Positions 1 through 11,229 of a DNA stretch of 64,000 bases are shown one piece after another. The stretch covers positions 47,230,938 to 47,294,937 of the forward strand of contig NW_026622786.1 in assembly GCF_023065955.2 (NCBI RefSeq), in the 5' to 3' direction. The position numbers and the translations under genes are program-made. Within the stretch, counting starts at the first letter, position 1. Each line of letters begins with the position of its first letter. The stretch comes from Ursus arctos (lineage: Eukaryota > Chordata > Mammalia > Carnivora > Ursidae). Below the pieces are notes generated by a model. The model was not told the DNA's origin. It searched no databases and saw nothing but the letters and a program-made list of their open reading frames with translations.

Positions 1-460
1 AAATTAATTACACATACATTGGGATCTCAGATTTACTAAACTAATTATCAGAAAGTAAGATAAATTAAGGAAAAAAGATAAAAGTATGCATAATTATTAA
101 ATGCTGGCATTTATGTGAGCCTTGGGCTCCTCTTTATTAGCTTTTTGGGTGCAATTATCATTAACATTTCAGTTGCATCTTTAATGAATATTAGAGCTAC
201 AAATACACAATGGCATGAGTGGAAACGGCAGTCTTTCATTATTCACACAGATTGTAACTTTAAGAAAAATAACCTAAAGAGAGGCTGTAGAGCTGTGGTT
301 GTATATTTACCCTGGGAGCTATGAGCTGTGCAACAATATTCAGGGTCTTGATTTTTACTGCTGCACCTGTGCCTTGTGGGGAAACCAGTGAAAAGCAGTT
401 TGGGACTCTTCTCTAGTAAACCTGACTTTGGACACTACTTCTAATGCAAACTTGGCACAT
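1..460. other. Unassigned non-coding DNA
   Basis: No repeat family, gene or RNA is recognisable here. The short open frame at 115-324 has no recognisable domain and is of a length expected by chance in AT-rich DNA. Confidence 0.5.
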
Positions 461-690
461 TCTTTAAGCATCCGCCATATGCTAAGCATTGTTCTAGGTG
501 TTAGGAAAACAAATATCCATAAATAAGAATTAGTTTTTCCCTTCAAGGCATTTACGAATCAGTGGAACAATACTGTCATGAGACAAATGAGTGCACTGAA
601 GTTAGATAAGGGCTAGGACAGACGTATACCCAGGGTGCATATCAAGAAAGTGATCCTCTTTCTAGGGAGGTCATATCTAACTTTTGGAAT
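461..690 (-). repeat. L2 LINE fragment (3' part)
   Basis: The + strand reads TATGCTAAGCATTGTTCTAGGTG, broken here as TATGCTAAGCATTG then TTCTAGGTG, followed by a degenerate form of the usual 'ccctcaaggagctta' phrase (cccttcaaggcatttac). This is the reverse complement of the L2 3' end. It is old and diverged, and the inner boundary near 690 is vague. Confidence 0.6.
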
Positions 691-985
691 GAAGTAGTTG
701 GTAGATAGAGAGTCTTGAGGTTGAATTACAATGCAGGAAGTGATGGTCAGCTATAGGAAAGTGCGTGGAACGTCCTCTTTGTGTGCATAATAAATCATTC
801 AGAACTGAACGAGAAGCTATTCAGGACCCAGCAAGGGCTAAAGAAGCAGTTCAATGTATGACACCACATTGTCCTGTTCCATAAAGTGGAATTAGGGTTG
901 GGAGATGGGCTGTTTGGGAACAGGACCAGCTCTTCAGATTGGGGGAATGGCTCCATTAGAGCATTGCCATGAGACATCCTTTAGA
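691..985. other. Unassigned non-coding DNA
   Basis: Possibly a continuation of the diverged L2 on its left, but no diagnostic phrase is left. No coding signal was seen. Confidence 0.4.
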
Positions 986-997
986 AGTGGTGCTGAC

Positions 998-1200
998 GGG
1001 GGCGCCTGGGTGGCACAGCGGTTAAGCGTCTGCCTTCGGCTCAGGGCGTGATCCTGGCATTCTGGGATCGAGCCCCACATCAGGCTCCTCCGCTATGGGC
1101 CTGCTTCTTCCTCTCCCACTCCCCCTGCTGTGTTCCCTCTCTGGCTGGCTGTCTCTCTCTCTGTCAAATAAAATCTTAAAAAAAAAAAAAAAAAAAAAAA
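998..1200 (+). mobile_element. CAN-SINE, young subtype
   Basis: A full tRNA-Lys-derived carnivore SINE: head GGGGGCGCCTGGGTGGCACA, tRNA-like box A/B region, CT-rich segment, AATAAAATCTT and a tail of about 22 A. It is flanked by a perfect TSD, GTGGTGCTGAC, at 987-997 and 1201-1211, which proves retrotransposition. The long clean A tail and low divergence suggest a recent insertion. Open frames on the minus strand across it are repeat-derived, not a gene. Confidence 0.97.
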
Positions 1201-1211
1201 GTGGTGCTGAC

Positions 1212-1500
1212 AAAGAAATGCTCAAATGTGCAGCTGCTGGGAGATCAAGATGCTGTCGGGGGTTGAGCTTGTGAGAAGCGATGGGACTCTTGGGGAGCAG
1301 CTGTAGGAGGCTGTAATTGCTGGGCTCCACTGCTGACTGGAGCCATTCATTGCTGCGAGGAGCAGCTGCCGAGAGTTTAAGCAGGGGGCCCTGGGGAGCC
1401 GCCACTGGGAGCTTCCCCAGATTAAGAAGCTGCCACGGGAAGCAGCAGTCATGAGCGTCATCCTGTGGAAACTTTAGAGTTCTCCATCCAGTTCCACCAT
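1212..1500. other. GC-richer unassigned block
   Basis: This block is visibly richer in G and C than its surroundings and contains many CAGCTG-like words. Two minus-strand frames (1222-1461, and 1022-1405 running into the SINE) stay open here but give low-complexity, unrecognised peptides with no domain. It could be an old exon remnant, a regulatory element or an unrecognised LTR; the sequence alone does not decide. Confidence 0.35.
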
Positions 1501-2635
1501 CACGGCAGTTGGCGATGATTGAAACACAGTCTTAGGTATATAAAGAAATGAATAAATGATTCACAAGATTGACAAAATGGGTTTGAGACTTTTAAATAAC
1601 AGATTTGCTCAAACTCTGACACAGGAACTCCTTGACTGACGTCCTAGGACATTTTGTTTTTGTTTGTTTATAAAGGAACATTTTTTACCCTGAAGAACAG
1701 CTGTTACGCTGACTTAAACGAAGTGACACAACTTTAAATCCAGGGGTTCTTTAACCATAAGACCCATGAGGATATATCTAAAATTTTGTACTTTTTAATA
1801 TTTTCCCCCTGGGAAGAGTAACAGTCATTTTTATCCTGTTCTTAAAGTTCCTGACACTGAAGTGGGTTAGACATTTGCATTAGGAAGCCAGAAAAGAAGG
1901 TCAACCATGGAGAACGTGGTTACATCCATCACTAGCTTATCCACAAAAGGCACTGTTGTTTGATGAATTTATGTAATAATTATGTTAACACTATCTAGCA
2001 TTACTATGAGACTATCCTTTTTAAATTTGGCGTGGGATAATATACCTTGAGGCGTTAGTGATTCATTGTGCATCTTTTGGGGCCAGTAGAGACTCAGTTA
2101 AATGGGGTAAATAAAAGCAGAACAACAGACTTTTCATTTTTTTATTTGAGTAAAAGAAAATTATGGTGTAAGGACTTGAGAAAGAAAATCCAGTTGGAAA
2201 ACTACTGTGATGGTCCACAGTTAAAGAGGCCCCGAATATTAGTATGGATGCTGTGGAAATGGAAGGAACAGTATGGAGGTAGAGATGTTTAACTTATGAA
2301 TGTGAGCATTTTAATTTTAAAATGTAATGGATCTAGTAATATTTTTGTTTTGTTTAAAACTATAATGTTGCTGATTTCTGTCTAAATCGATTCATCTAGA
2401 AAAATTCCATGTGGATTAAGCCACGTGAGAGTCAGTTACCCTGACTTAATAGATACTTCATTGCTCTGGGTTTTAATCAATAAACTTGACCTTCAGTCTT
2501 TTGCCCATTATACAATCTGTACAGGGCAAACAACAAAATGAAGTGAGGTGAGTCAGGTTTTGAGTATATTAGTGAATTGGGGTTTGAAGGACCAGGAACG
2601 GAATGTCAGAGTAACAACACCAAGGAGAAAACTCA
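1501..2635. other. Unassigned AT-rich DNA
   Basis: No repeat family is recognised. The frame at 2068-2292 encodes an unrecognised, Lys/Trp-rich peptide with no domain and is judged a chance frame. Confidence 0.45.
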
Positions 2636-2636
2636 A

Positions 2637-2703
2637 TTTTTTTTTTTTTTTTTTTTTTTTTGGTTTGGCATACTCACTTTTCTTTCTTTTTTTTTTTTTT
2701 TTT
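2637..2703. repeat. Two poly-T tracts
   Basis: A run of about 23 T begins at 2637, and a second T run of about 17 lies at 2687-2703, separated by about 26 bases. Such T runs are usual at the left edge of a minus-strand retroposon, but no SINE or LINE body and no convincing TSD could be identified beside them. Confidence 0.8.
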
Positions 2704-4365
2704 AAGGTGCAACATACCATACCCTTTTTAAAAGGGGGATTTTTAACAGGAAAGCTAAGTGTATTTTTCAAAAGTAAATTTACCCTAGAAACTCCTGACC
2801 TCCTACAGACTCTTAGAAATAGTTACTTTAAGTTTCATCTGGACAAATAAAAATTGCTCTCAAGGTATTTATTTAGCTAATGAAGATGCCTTGCAGAGCA
2901 TTTGAACGATTATTTGAAGACAGAAAACATTCCATGTGGCTCTTCCATCTCTTGTGGAGAGTTGTCAGCTTTACGTACCTTGGAGTGTTTTGTTGTTTTT
3001 TTTCCCCCATCTCCAAAGGAGACACTGCCCCACTTTCTGAGAGTTGGCATGTGGTTGGGATTACTGTGAGGCTTTTGAGCTTGCAGTTCACACAGCCCAC
3101 TTGTCTTTGACAGTATGATGTGTTCCTCTTTTAACTTCACAGTACACAGCAGTGAGATCTCCCTTAAAGGCAACTTAACTCAATCTGTGCTTTCTGAAGT
3201 GTGGTTTGTTATCCACTTTGGTTGCTGCCGGAGTGTGATATGACTTACTTTTTTGCATTTGCATATAGTAAAAAAAAAAAAAAATTGGTGTGGCCTTATC
3301 AAGATCAAGGGAAGGAATGTATGAAATCCCTGGACATTTTGAGTTCACAGGAACTTCTTGGAACATGCTAAGGCTTAAAATATGGTTGATATTTCAGAAG
3401 CAAAATTGTCCCCTGCCTTGTTCCTTTAAGATAAGGGTAGGGAGTTCATCACTTTCTGAAAGAATAGGGGTTATTTTTATACTTGTTATTAAAATGTTAT
3501 GTTACTATTCAAATATAACTAAATATACCAGTTTGATTTAATATGCTGCATAATTTTTGAGTCCTCTCCTTGTCCCACTGCAGTACTTACCATTCCATAT
3601 CATCACCAGAGTGATACTTATGAGTAGCCATAAACGCCAAGTCCCGTGCAATGCACTCTGCCAAGTGTGGCCTCAGTCCTCTCTGAGTATTACATGCAAC
3701 CAAGAACATTCACATGGCTAGAGACATAGAGGGCATACACATACATGTGAAACACCAAGAAGAAAGTGTTACACCAACCTCTACCTTTCTCTTTTTCCTG
3801 AACTCCTATCCTCAATGAAATAATAAAAAAAATTTCCATCATGTACAGCCCCAGAGGACCCCATTGTTTGAGTCTAGCATGAAAACTTTGCATGTGGCTG
3901 GATAAAACACTAGACTTACCATTTGGAGTAGTGTCTGTGTTGAAAATGATACTCCATATTTGGGATTGAAAATCTCTGTGTTTTAATATTTTGAGCTGAT
4001 GATCCTACATATCTTCTTTATATTTTCAGTGTTTCATGATGAATGGGTATATTTTAAGGATCTCCATACCACCTGGCACTTTGCCACCAAATTAGCTATT
4101 GTGTACAATCCTGAAGACTATAAGGAAGAATAGAAGGCTCTTGGCTTCCGATAAGATTCATTATGGTTTTTCACTATCTACTTTGATTTTTTTAAATTAC
4201 AAAATTAATAAAGATTTATTTGAATAGAAAATAGTAGATAATAGCCTTTTAAGTAAATGATTAGAGTTTGAAGCTCTCTCTGTTTAAGTAGTATAGCCAG
4301 AATGGCAAGCGAACCCTTCACTACCTGCTTCCCCCAATGAAACAATCCCTTCTGTCTTCCTCTTC
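2704..4365. other. Unassigned non-coding DNA
   Basis: Includes a short A run near 3270-3284. Short open frames on both strands (about 2873-3173, 3290-3541 and 3690-3893) have no recognisable domain. No repeat family is identified with confidence. Confidence 0.45.
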
Positions 4366-4635
4366 TTTTCTTTGCCCACCCTCACCCTGTGAGCGTCCTC
4401 TTAAAGAACTCTGGTGTTTCATAGCACTGTGTCTTTGTTCTTTCTGGGACCTTTTTCCTTACCTCCAATTAGAATTAATTACCCCTTCTCTCATTTCTCC
4501 TTGACCCTCTTCACAGTTCTGTCACAGTCCATTATTGATTAATGTAACTTGTGTTTCTGGCTAAAATGTAAACCACATGAGGACAGGAAATATGTTTTAT
4601 ATATACTTAATAAATATTTTTATAATGAATTCATG
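4366..4635 (+). repeat. L2 LINE 3' end
   Basis: The sequence carries the L2 3' signature: ctaaaatgtaaaccacatg, then aggacagg, ending in taataaatatttttataatg. This corresponds to the consensus-like 'ctagaatgtaagctccatgag' followed by 'aataaatatttgttgaatg'. Upstream CT-rich sequence is consistent with more L2. Old and diverged. Confidence 0.75.
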
Positions 4636-4724
4636 CTGTCAGAACTGATGTGTGTCTGCCACTAGAACCATGCTTTGTAAAGAAAACAGCTTCTCCAGAG
4701 TTATGATGCTATTACAGGGCTTAG

Positions 4725-4945
4725 ACAGCGGAAACGGCTAATGTGTTGGAAAGAAACTGACCTGAGCGTGCGTCTTAGCTCTCATCTTAGTAACTGTGTG
4801 AATTTAGGTTTAAGACACTTAATCCCTTTGGGGCTTTGTGAATAATGAAATCTATGTTATAGAATTAATTTAAGAATTAGAAGATGAAATATGTTAAGTA
4901 CTGGATGCAGAGTCAGTACTCAATAAATGCTATTACTATTTGTAG
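4725..4945 (+). repeat. MIR SINE
   Basis: Core and tail are recognisable: taactgtgtgaatttaggtt, then cacttaatccctttggggc, and a terminal agtactcaataaatgctatt. This order matches the MIR consensus. Ancient mammalian SINE, diverged throughout. Confidence 0.8.
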
Positions 4946-5126
4946 TGAAGGTCTTCTAAAAGATTTTAATGTGTATTTATAGTCAGTTGAAAGGATCAGT
5001 GATTCATATAAACTCCTCAATTTCTCCTCTTCTGTGTTGCTCTAACTTCTTATTTGATAGAGGTATCAAACAGAATCTTTATAAATATTAGCTGCCTGTT
5101 TCTCCAACTTCCAATTTTTTAAGTCT

Positions 5127-5217
5127 TTTCTTTCCTTTCCTTTCCTTTCCTTTCCTTTCCTTTCCTTTCCTTTCCTTTTCTTTTCTTTTTCTTTTTCTTT
5201 TTTCCTTTCTTTTCTTT
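5127..5217. repeat. (TTTCC)n pyrimidine microsatellite
   Basis: A TTTCC tandem array passes into TTTTC and TTTTTC variants. The minus strand is a pure purine tract, which produces the spurious Lys/Glu/Arg-rich frame at 5119-5319. Confidence 0.95.
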
Positions 5218-5343
5218 TGGAGGGTATGATGACCACTCAACATAGAAAAATACATATACGAAGACACTTTTCAACTTTGCAATGACAAAAAGGCTTCTTG
5301 TCAGATGCCACCCAGCCACTTTATTAAAATTAATGAGATTCTT

Positions 5344-5345
5344 TC

Positions 5346-5385
<40 letters not shown>

Positions 5386-5396
5386 TCCCTCTTTCT
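5344..5396. repeat. (TTTC)n microsatellite from a SINE tail
   Basis: A near-perfect TTTC array sits exactly where the A tail of the minus-strand SINE should be, directly after the left TSD, so it most likely grew from that tail. Confidence 0.92.
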
Positions 5397-5611
5397 AAGG
5401 TTTTGTTTATTTATTTGAGAGAGAGTGAGAGCATGAGCTGGGGGAGGGGCAGAGGGAGAGGGAGAAGCAGGCTCCAGGCTGAGCGCAGAGCCTGACCCAG
5501 GGCTCGATGGGGGTCGATGGGGCTCCATCCCTGGGCTCAATCCCAAGCCTCCAGGATCATAATCTGAACCAAAGGCAGACCCTTAACAGACTGAGATACC
5601 CAGGTCCCCCA
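5344..5611 (-). mobile_element. CAN-SINE with expanded tail
   Basis: Read on the minus strand: a diverged CAN-SINE head (GGGGGACCTGGGTATCTCAG), tRNA-like region and CT-rich part, ending in a tail that has become (TTTC)n on the + strand at 5344-5396. TSD AATTAATGAGATTCTT lies at 5328-5343 and 5613-5628. An internal duplication of CGATGGGG occurs near 5503-5520. An older copy. Confidence 0.92.
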
Positions 5612-5628
5612 GAATTAATGAGATTCTT

Positions 5629-8000
5629 GCCATCCTTTTTATTTTAGACCAGTCATCTCCCAGTCTGACAAATAAACCTATTTAAATATATATAGACATT
5701 TCATTGTGTGGCCTCTTATTTGCATAATGGCATACTAATTATAGACCGTATTGTTGGGAAAACTTTTGGTGTCAACTAAAGGAAGAGAAAATACTTAACA
5801 GAAATCCAAAGACTTTTATATACAAAATGGTAGTCATTACCAAAACCCAAAATAAAAACACAAGAACAAAAAAACCCGCCAGTTAAAATGGATAGTAATA
5901 GGCATTGATTTCATAGTAAAATGATGGTAGCATGAGTCTCTATGTGGGACTACTCAAAAGGGAAGCAAAAGCATTTCCTTACTTTTTTGATATTATGACA
6001 TAAATAAGAAATACAGAGAAAGAGAGAGAGAGAGTGAGAGAGACAGACTACCGTAGTTTCCTCCATTAGGAGGCTATGCAAAAGTTATTCTCAAGAAGGA
6101 ACCATATCTTTCCATATGACCAAATATGGTAGTGCAATAGTACTTAGATGTTGTGTAAAATTCTGGGAAGAATAAAGAAGCACACCTGTATTTCTTAGGA
6201 AAGATGGAGGGGGCTTACGTTTAATGGTACATGGGAGCGACAGCACCAAACTTAAAAGCACGTGAAAGGTAGGATGATCAGATAGGTGAATGGCAATAAT
6301 TTAGAGCATCTGGTTTCCATCTCTTGGACTTGTACCATATCATCGGCAGATGTCTCACACTCTGAAGAAGTTAATAGAGGTGAGGGGGATGGGGGGCATA
6401 AAACTATATATAGTATTTTACAAGCACATGTTTACTTAATGCATAACGATTGTATACCTCCATAGGTTCATTTTTCATGAATTTCCAAAAGTTCTGTTTA
6501 GTGGGGATAAACTATGTGCCTATTTTTATGCACTTGGTTTAGTTTCTTCTTTTGTTGTCTGATCTCCTTATGAATCTTATTTTTACATTCCCATGTCTAT
6601 TGAGAGGTAGTCTACAGACTCTTTGTCGGCATACTTTGGAAGTCCAGAGGCAAGTGGAATTTACAGCAACAATGTTGTGCCTCATTTACCTTTTCTGTGA
6701 AATATAGGTGGAAAAAAATATGAGTGGAAGAAAAAACAAAAAGGGTAAGGTTGAGCATGCATTGACTTAATAGTCACTGACATTTTGATTGTTGAAGGCA
6801 TGGATGAAGTCTGTCTATGGTGAGACTGGCCTCAGGGGCCAGCATTCATGAATGCCCTGTCAGCATCTTCTTAAAGGACGCATATAGTAGTATGGATTTG
6901 TTCATAAAGGGTTAATTCTCACTCAGGTTTGTTGTCTATGAGTCATATCTTAGGTTGACCATAAACTCTGATCTCAAGGCCAGAAATACCTCACAAGCTT
7001 CTCCTATTGTTGAAATTAGAATGCCTTTGTTTTAAATTTATCATTTGTTATGTTAATGGGAGAAAATGTTCCTATTGTGATCAACTCTTCACAGAGAAGT
7101 TTATACCAACTGAGGGATTAGAGACATGCCCAGAAATATATTATTTGTCTTGCATATACCAAGGGGTATACTTAGCTATCAGTGTTTCTTCTCTCCTTTT
7201 CTTCAGAAGAAACATTTTGTGTCTGAGTTTGTAACCATGTGTTAATGACTGTAAAATAATGAAATTCAGGAATGGCAGCTCTGTTTTTTTTTCTTTTGTA
7301 TGTATGTGCCATCCATTCCTTTGTTATAAGAGACTAGAAAGTGCTGAACAACTAGAAAGAAAATAATTGGAAATGGAATCAGGGTAAAATGAATACAAAA
7401 AAATTCTAATCAGTTGATGAAAGCGTGTCATTTGGCATTGGGTCTTCTTTCAGTTTTAACATATTGTCTTGTTCTTCAAAATCTAATCTCTAAGATTGAG
7501 AAATCCAAAAATAAGAAAAACGGGAATATCACACAAAAACTAGGAATTTAGAAGTGGCATCATGCAGGCTTCCTTTTTTGTTTGTTTCTTTGTTCTAAGT
7601 AAGACTGGAAAATGTAATGCTAAAAAGGGTTGCTTCTATATTTTATAAATATATGTGGTTAGAAATATTTGAATTTAGGGTCTATTGCGTACCTTTAAAC
7701 CTATTCAAACTGATGAGGATTTCCTGTACAGAACTGCACTGAAACATATGTATCAGACAATTATAATTAGTGCAAAAGATATGTCAGAAAAAAAGATAAA
7801 ATTACTTCAAAGAGTAAAATTGGAAATTATTAAAAGTATATTAAAATATTCAGTCTAATGGTAAATTTATATACAGATATATACATATACACACATGCAT
7901 GTAAATGCATACACACATACTCATATATAAAATCATAGTCCATTACTAATAAATACATTGGAGAGAGTATGGTAGAAGTATGGTAGATTCTAAAGTATAT
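5629..8000. other. Unassigned AT-rich DNA
   Basis: Contains a short (GA)n tract near 6016-6046 and an alternating TA/CA-rich stretch near 7866-7930. The frame at 7007-7234 is Cys-rich but without a known zinc-binding spacing, and is judged chance. A degenerate resemblance to the MER5A start (ccaaagtgtggtctgcaat) at about 8018-8036 is too short to call. Confidence 0.45.
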
Positions 8001-8072
8001 TTTTTGGAGCAATAGTTCCAAAGTGTGGTCTGCAATAAAAGGTCTCAAATAAGCTTAAAAACTGTGATTACT

Positions 8073-8214
8073 GGGATGCCTGGGTGGCTCAGTTGGTTAA
8101 GTGTCTGCCTTCGGCTCAGGTCATGATCTCGGGGTCCTGGGATTGAGTCCCACATAGGGCTCCTTGCTCAGCAGGGACTCTGCCTCTCTCTCTGCCTGCC
8201 ACTCCCCTGCTTGT

Positions 8215-8254
<40 letters not shown>

Positions 8255-8280
8255 AAATAAATAAATGAAATATTTTTTTA
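8073..8280 (+). mobile_element. CAN-SINE, older subtype
   Basis: Head GGGATGCCTGGGTGGCTCAG, then GGTTAAGTGTCTGCC, a long (TC)n part at 8218-8251, and an AATAAATAAATG tail. The TSD differs at two positions, AAAAACTGTGATTACT (8057-8072) and AAAAACTATGATCACT (8281-8296), consistent with an older insertion. Confidence 0.96.
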
Positions 8281-8369
8281 AAAAACTATGATCACTATAC
8301 TCCCCTTTAGCACATACACATAGTAAATGTATACAAGATGCTCTAAGAGCAATTTTTCATCATAGCATC

Positions 8370-8880
8370 TGTGGTAGTCAGAATAATGTCCTCCAAAGGT
8401 GTTCATGTCCTAATCCCTTCAGCATATAAATATGTTACCTTACTGGTAAGGAATAATTAGACTTGAATATGAAATTAAGATTGCTTATTAACTGAATTTA
8501 AAATAGAAAGATTATCCTAGATTTTCTGGGTAGGCTCATCGTAATCACAAGTGTCCATGTAAGTGGAAGAAGAAGGATAGAAAAATAGATCATGATGTGA
8601 TGTGAAGACTAACCTAGCTTTGAAGATGGAGGAAGGAGCCATCGACCACTGAAGGTGAACAACCTTTAGAATGGAAAAAAAAAAAAAAAAAAAAAAACAA
8701 GGAAAACATCACTTCTAGAACATTCAGAAAGGAATGCAGACCTGCCTAGACCTTGATTTTAACCCCATAAGGCCACTGTTGGATTTCTAACCTACAGAAC
8801 TATAATACAATAAGTTTTTTGTTCTTTTAAGCCAGGGACTTTCTGGTAATTTGTTACAGCAGCCATAAACAACTGACACA
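8370..8880 (+). mobile_element. MLT1-like MaLR LTR
   Basis: The whole length follows the mammalian MaLR (ERVL-related) solo LTR pattern. It starts near tgtggtagtcagaataatg, has atgtcctaatccc, gattatcctagattttctgg, the tail phrase agaactataatacaataagt, and ends ttgttacagcagcc. It has no internal retroviral genes. An A run of about 24 at 8674-8697 interrupts it. Ancient and diverged. Confidence 0.85.
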
Positions 8881-8884
8881 TGAG

Positions 8885-9105
8885 TATGTGCTAAGTGCTT
8901 ATTATATTATATGTAATCAACCTCAAAGACAATAAAATGTAAATATTATAATTATTCCTATTTTATGAACAAGGAAATTGGGGGAGGGGAGCTCATGTAC
9001 ATTTGGCAAATTATACAAAATAACACAAATCAGAAATATCAGAGCTGGGGCTCAAATTAAAAACCAACTACAGAACTGGTGCTTTACATTTCTTATTGTT
9101 GGATT
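8885..9105 (-). repeat. MIR SINE
   Basis: The + strand shows the reverse-complement MIR order: gtgctaagtgcttatt, cctattttatgaacaaggaa, tcagagctggggctcaa. It abuts the MLT1-like LTR. Ancient. Confidence 0.75.
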
Positions 9106-9204
9106 CAACTTTTTCAAACTTACTTGACACTAAACCTTTTCATTTCTCCCCAGTATGCCTTTTTATTTTGGGAAATACTACTATAAGTAGAAAGAGACTA
9201 TATT

Positions 9205-9305
9205 TAAGAGACAAAGATCCTAATTCCAAATTTAATATTAAATACCCATATAACTTTGGCTAAGTAATCTTATACTTCTTGGCCTCAATTTCTTCAGGTA
9301 TTGAT
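9205..9305 (+). repeat. MIR SINE fragment
   Basis: ataactttggctaagtaatc, then cttggcctcaatttcttcagg, match the MIR core on the + strand; the 3' part is missing or unrecognisable. Confidence 0.6.
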
Positions 9306-9384
9306 GGCCCCAAAACACTCCCTGTTCTCATAGGACTTATAGTCCCTTCCTTGGCTTTATTTATACCTACGGTTAAAAGTATCT

Positions 9385-9580
9385 TGCATCTATCAACTTA
9401 TTTGCATTATTTACAATTCCCTGAGGACCAATGAATAGGTACATTATTCACACTTTAAAAATATGAAAAATTGAAGTGCAGGGAAGTTGAATTTCTTACT
9501 GCAGATCAAAAAGATAGTAAATACCAGAGCCAGGTTGTCATCTGTCTCCTAACCAAAGCTTTATCCACTGTAATCCATTT
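9385..9580 (-). repeat. MIR SINE fragment
   Basis: The + strand shows a degenerate reverse-complement MIR: cactttaaaaatatgaaaaa, then accagagccaggttgtcatc, then ctttatccactgtaat. Diverged. Confidence 0.6.
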
Positions 9581-10020
9581 AGTCATATTTTAGTAGACAT
9601 TGCAATACAAAATTCTTACCAAATTCTTTACTCTCTATAACAATGTAGGAACTGATAAAATTAATATACTTCCAACCAATGTATACTTTCATCAAACCCA
9701 TTGAAGAAATGTCACTGACTAACAACATGCTGTCTTAGCTTTCCTTTGTAAAATGTTTAATATATCTACATCTGGAGAATTCCAATAAAAGAAAACCAAT
9801 AGAATAATATTACTCTTACTAGGGTAGTGCCAATAGTTAGAAATATTTTTTAAAGCTCTACAAGATATTCTGATTAAAAGCCAAGGCTCTAGAATAGCCT
9901 TAAACGTGGTCACTTAACCTACTCTGGAAGCTTAGGATTTTGACAAATAAACTGAATGTAACTTTGAATGTAATTTTACTTATTAATTGACAAGAATGTA
10001 GGCAGAGCTGTAAAACAGAA
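9581..10020. other. Unassigned non-coding DNA
   Basis: No family recognised and no coding signal. Confidence 0.45.
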
Positions 10021-10024
10021 ATAG

Positions 10025-10205
10025 AATGGATTTTTAAGTGAAATTACCTAGATTTCAATTCCCACTCTACTGTGATTAGCATCATTTCCTTTTGCGAAAA
10101 AATTCAAGTTATATAATCAATCAGGGTCAGTTTAATCATCTGTAAAATGAGGATAATCAGGCCTGTCTTTGAGGGTTGTTTGCAGCTAATAGGTATGTAA
10201 GTATT
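10025..10205 (+). repeat. MIR SINE
   Basis: The MIR core is visible as tttaatcatctgtaaaatga, then ggataatcaggcctg and gagggttgtttgcagct. The 5' part is diverged. Confidence 0.7.
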
Positions 10206-10269
10206 TCATTTCATTACCCACACACCTCTAAAATCGGTTTAGACTAAGAACCTTTGCAAAGTATTCCAA

Positions 10270-10437
10270 TACTTAAATGTTCACACTGCGATTGTAGCTC
10301 TTTGTTTGCCTATTTATCCACTGGATTCTGAGTGTCTCGAAGGTTGAGATGATGTCTTATTTAAGGTTTATCATCAGCATCTAGCATGTGGTCTGTCCTC
10401 CAAGAGACATTCATTAAATATTTGTTGAATGAATGAG
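10270..10437 (+). repeat. L2 LINE 3' end
   Basis: Ends with cattaaatatttgttgaatg after a degenerate ggattctgagtgtctcgaag and catctagcatgtggtc, the order of the L2 3' end. Confidence 0.7.
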
Positions 10438-11229
10438 AGTCTTCACTGAATATTAATTGGCTGCTCAAAATGTCTGACTTTGTGGAGTCATTTTTAAAAA
10501 TCAGTGGTGAAGAGAAAAAACAGCTTAAAACAAAAAATAAGATACACTTTCCTCTTCCATCTGTCAATTTTAACTTTTTCCTGTTCTTTCTGTTATCCAA
10601 TCATATGGTAGTCTCATTTGAATCTGTAACATATTTAAGTAAATTTCTGTACTATTTATAGAGTCTATGCATAACTACAATTGATGACTTTGATTAAACA
10701 TGTTTAACATTTCTGATGTAAAATTTGCTATCTTTTTGTGGTTAATAAATCTTTCAAACATCTCCTCAATATTAATACATTGATTCAGTATTCATAATGT
10801 TTGCGAAGTCTAATTTATTTTCCATATCTAGCCAAGAGAGACTTACATTTAGAACTAACAAGATAAATCTCATACAGATTTGTGTAAACTGGAATAAAAT
10901 AAATATTCAAAAGACTTCTAAAATCACATAAAAACCCCTTTCCAGTTAAAACTGACAATTCATTACTCTTTTAAGTTGTGGGTACTTGAGTGGAATGTCA
11001 GTTTTGGTTATAAAATTAACTCACTCTTGCCAGCCACTGTTATCATCTTGTCCTAGCTCAGAACAAAAAGAGCAAGATAGAAGAAATTTCTTTTGAATTT
11101 AGAAGTGGTTTGGGCAGATTAGCCAAACAATAACAAAGCAATCATGTTCAACAAACACAAGGAACATTAAAAGGCTATGTTTTATTCCAGGGTATATCTT
11201 TGAGGAAACATAAAATTGAACTTTCAGAA
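10438..11229. other. Unassigned AT-rich DNA
   Basis: No repeat family recognised. Short overlapping frames on both strands at 10361-10661 show no domain. Confidence 0.45.

Noticed and set aside
1022..1405. 127-codon minus-strand frame
   Set aside because: Half of it is CAN-SINE including the poly-A tail (a Phe run and the SINE-encoded Glu/Arg-rich part); not a gene.
5119..5546. Lys/Glu/Arg-rich minus-strand frames
   Set aside because: Translation of (TTTCC)n and (TTTC)n arrays and a SINE.
7007..7234. Cys-containing frame suggesting a zinc-binding protein
   Set aside because: Cys spacing fits no known zinc motif, no paired His/Cys set, and the flanks are plain AT-rich DNA.
8018..8055. Start of a MER5A-like element
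   Set aside because: Only about 20 bases match before the SINE and nothing recognisable continues after it.
8073..8280. tRNA gene suggested by box A/B-like sequence
   Set aside because: The tRNA-like part belongs to the CAN-SINE, as at the other nineteen copies; no complete cloverleaf with an acceptor stem is expected.
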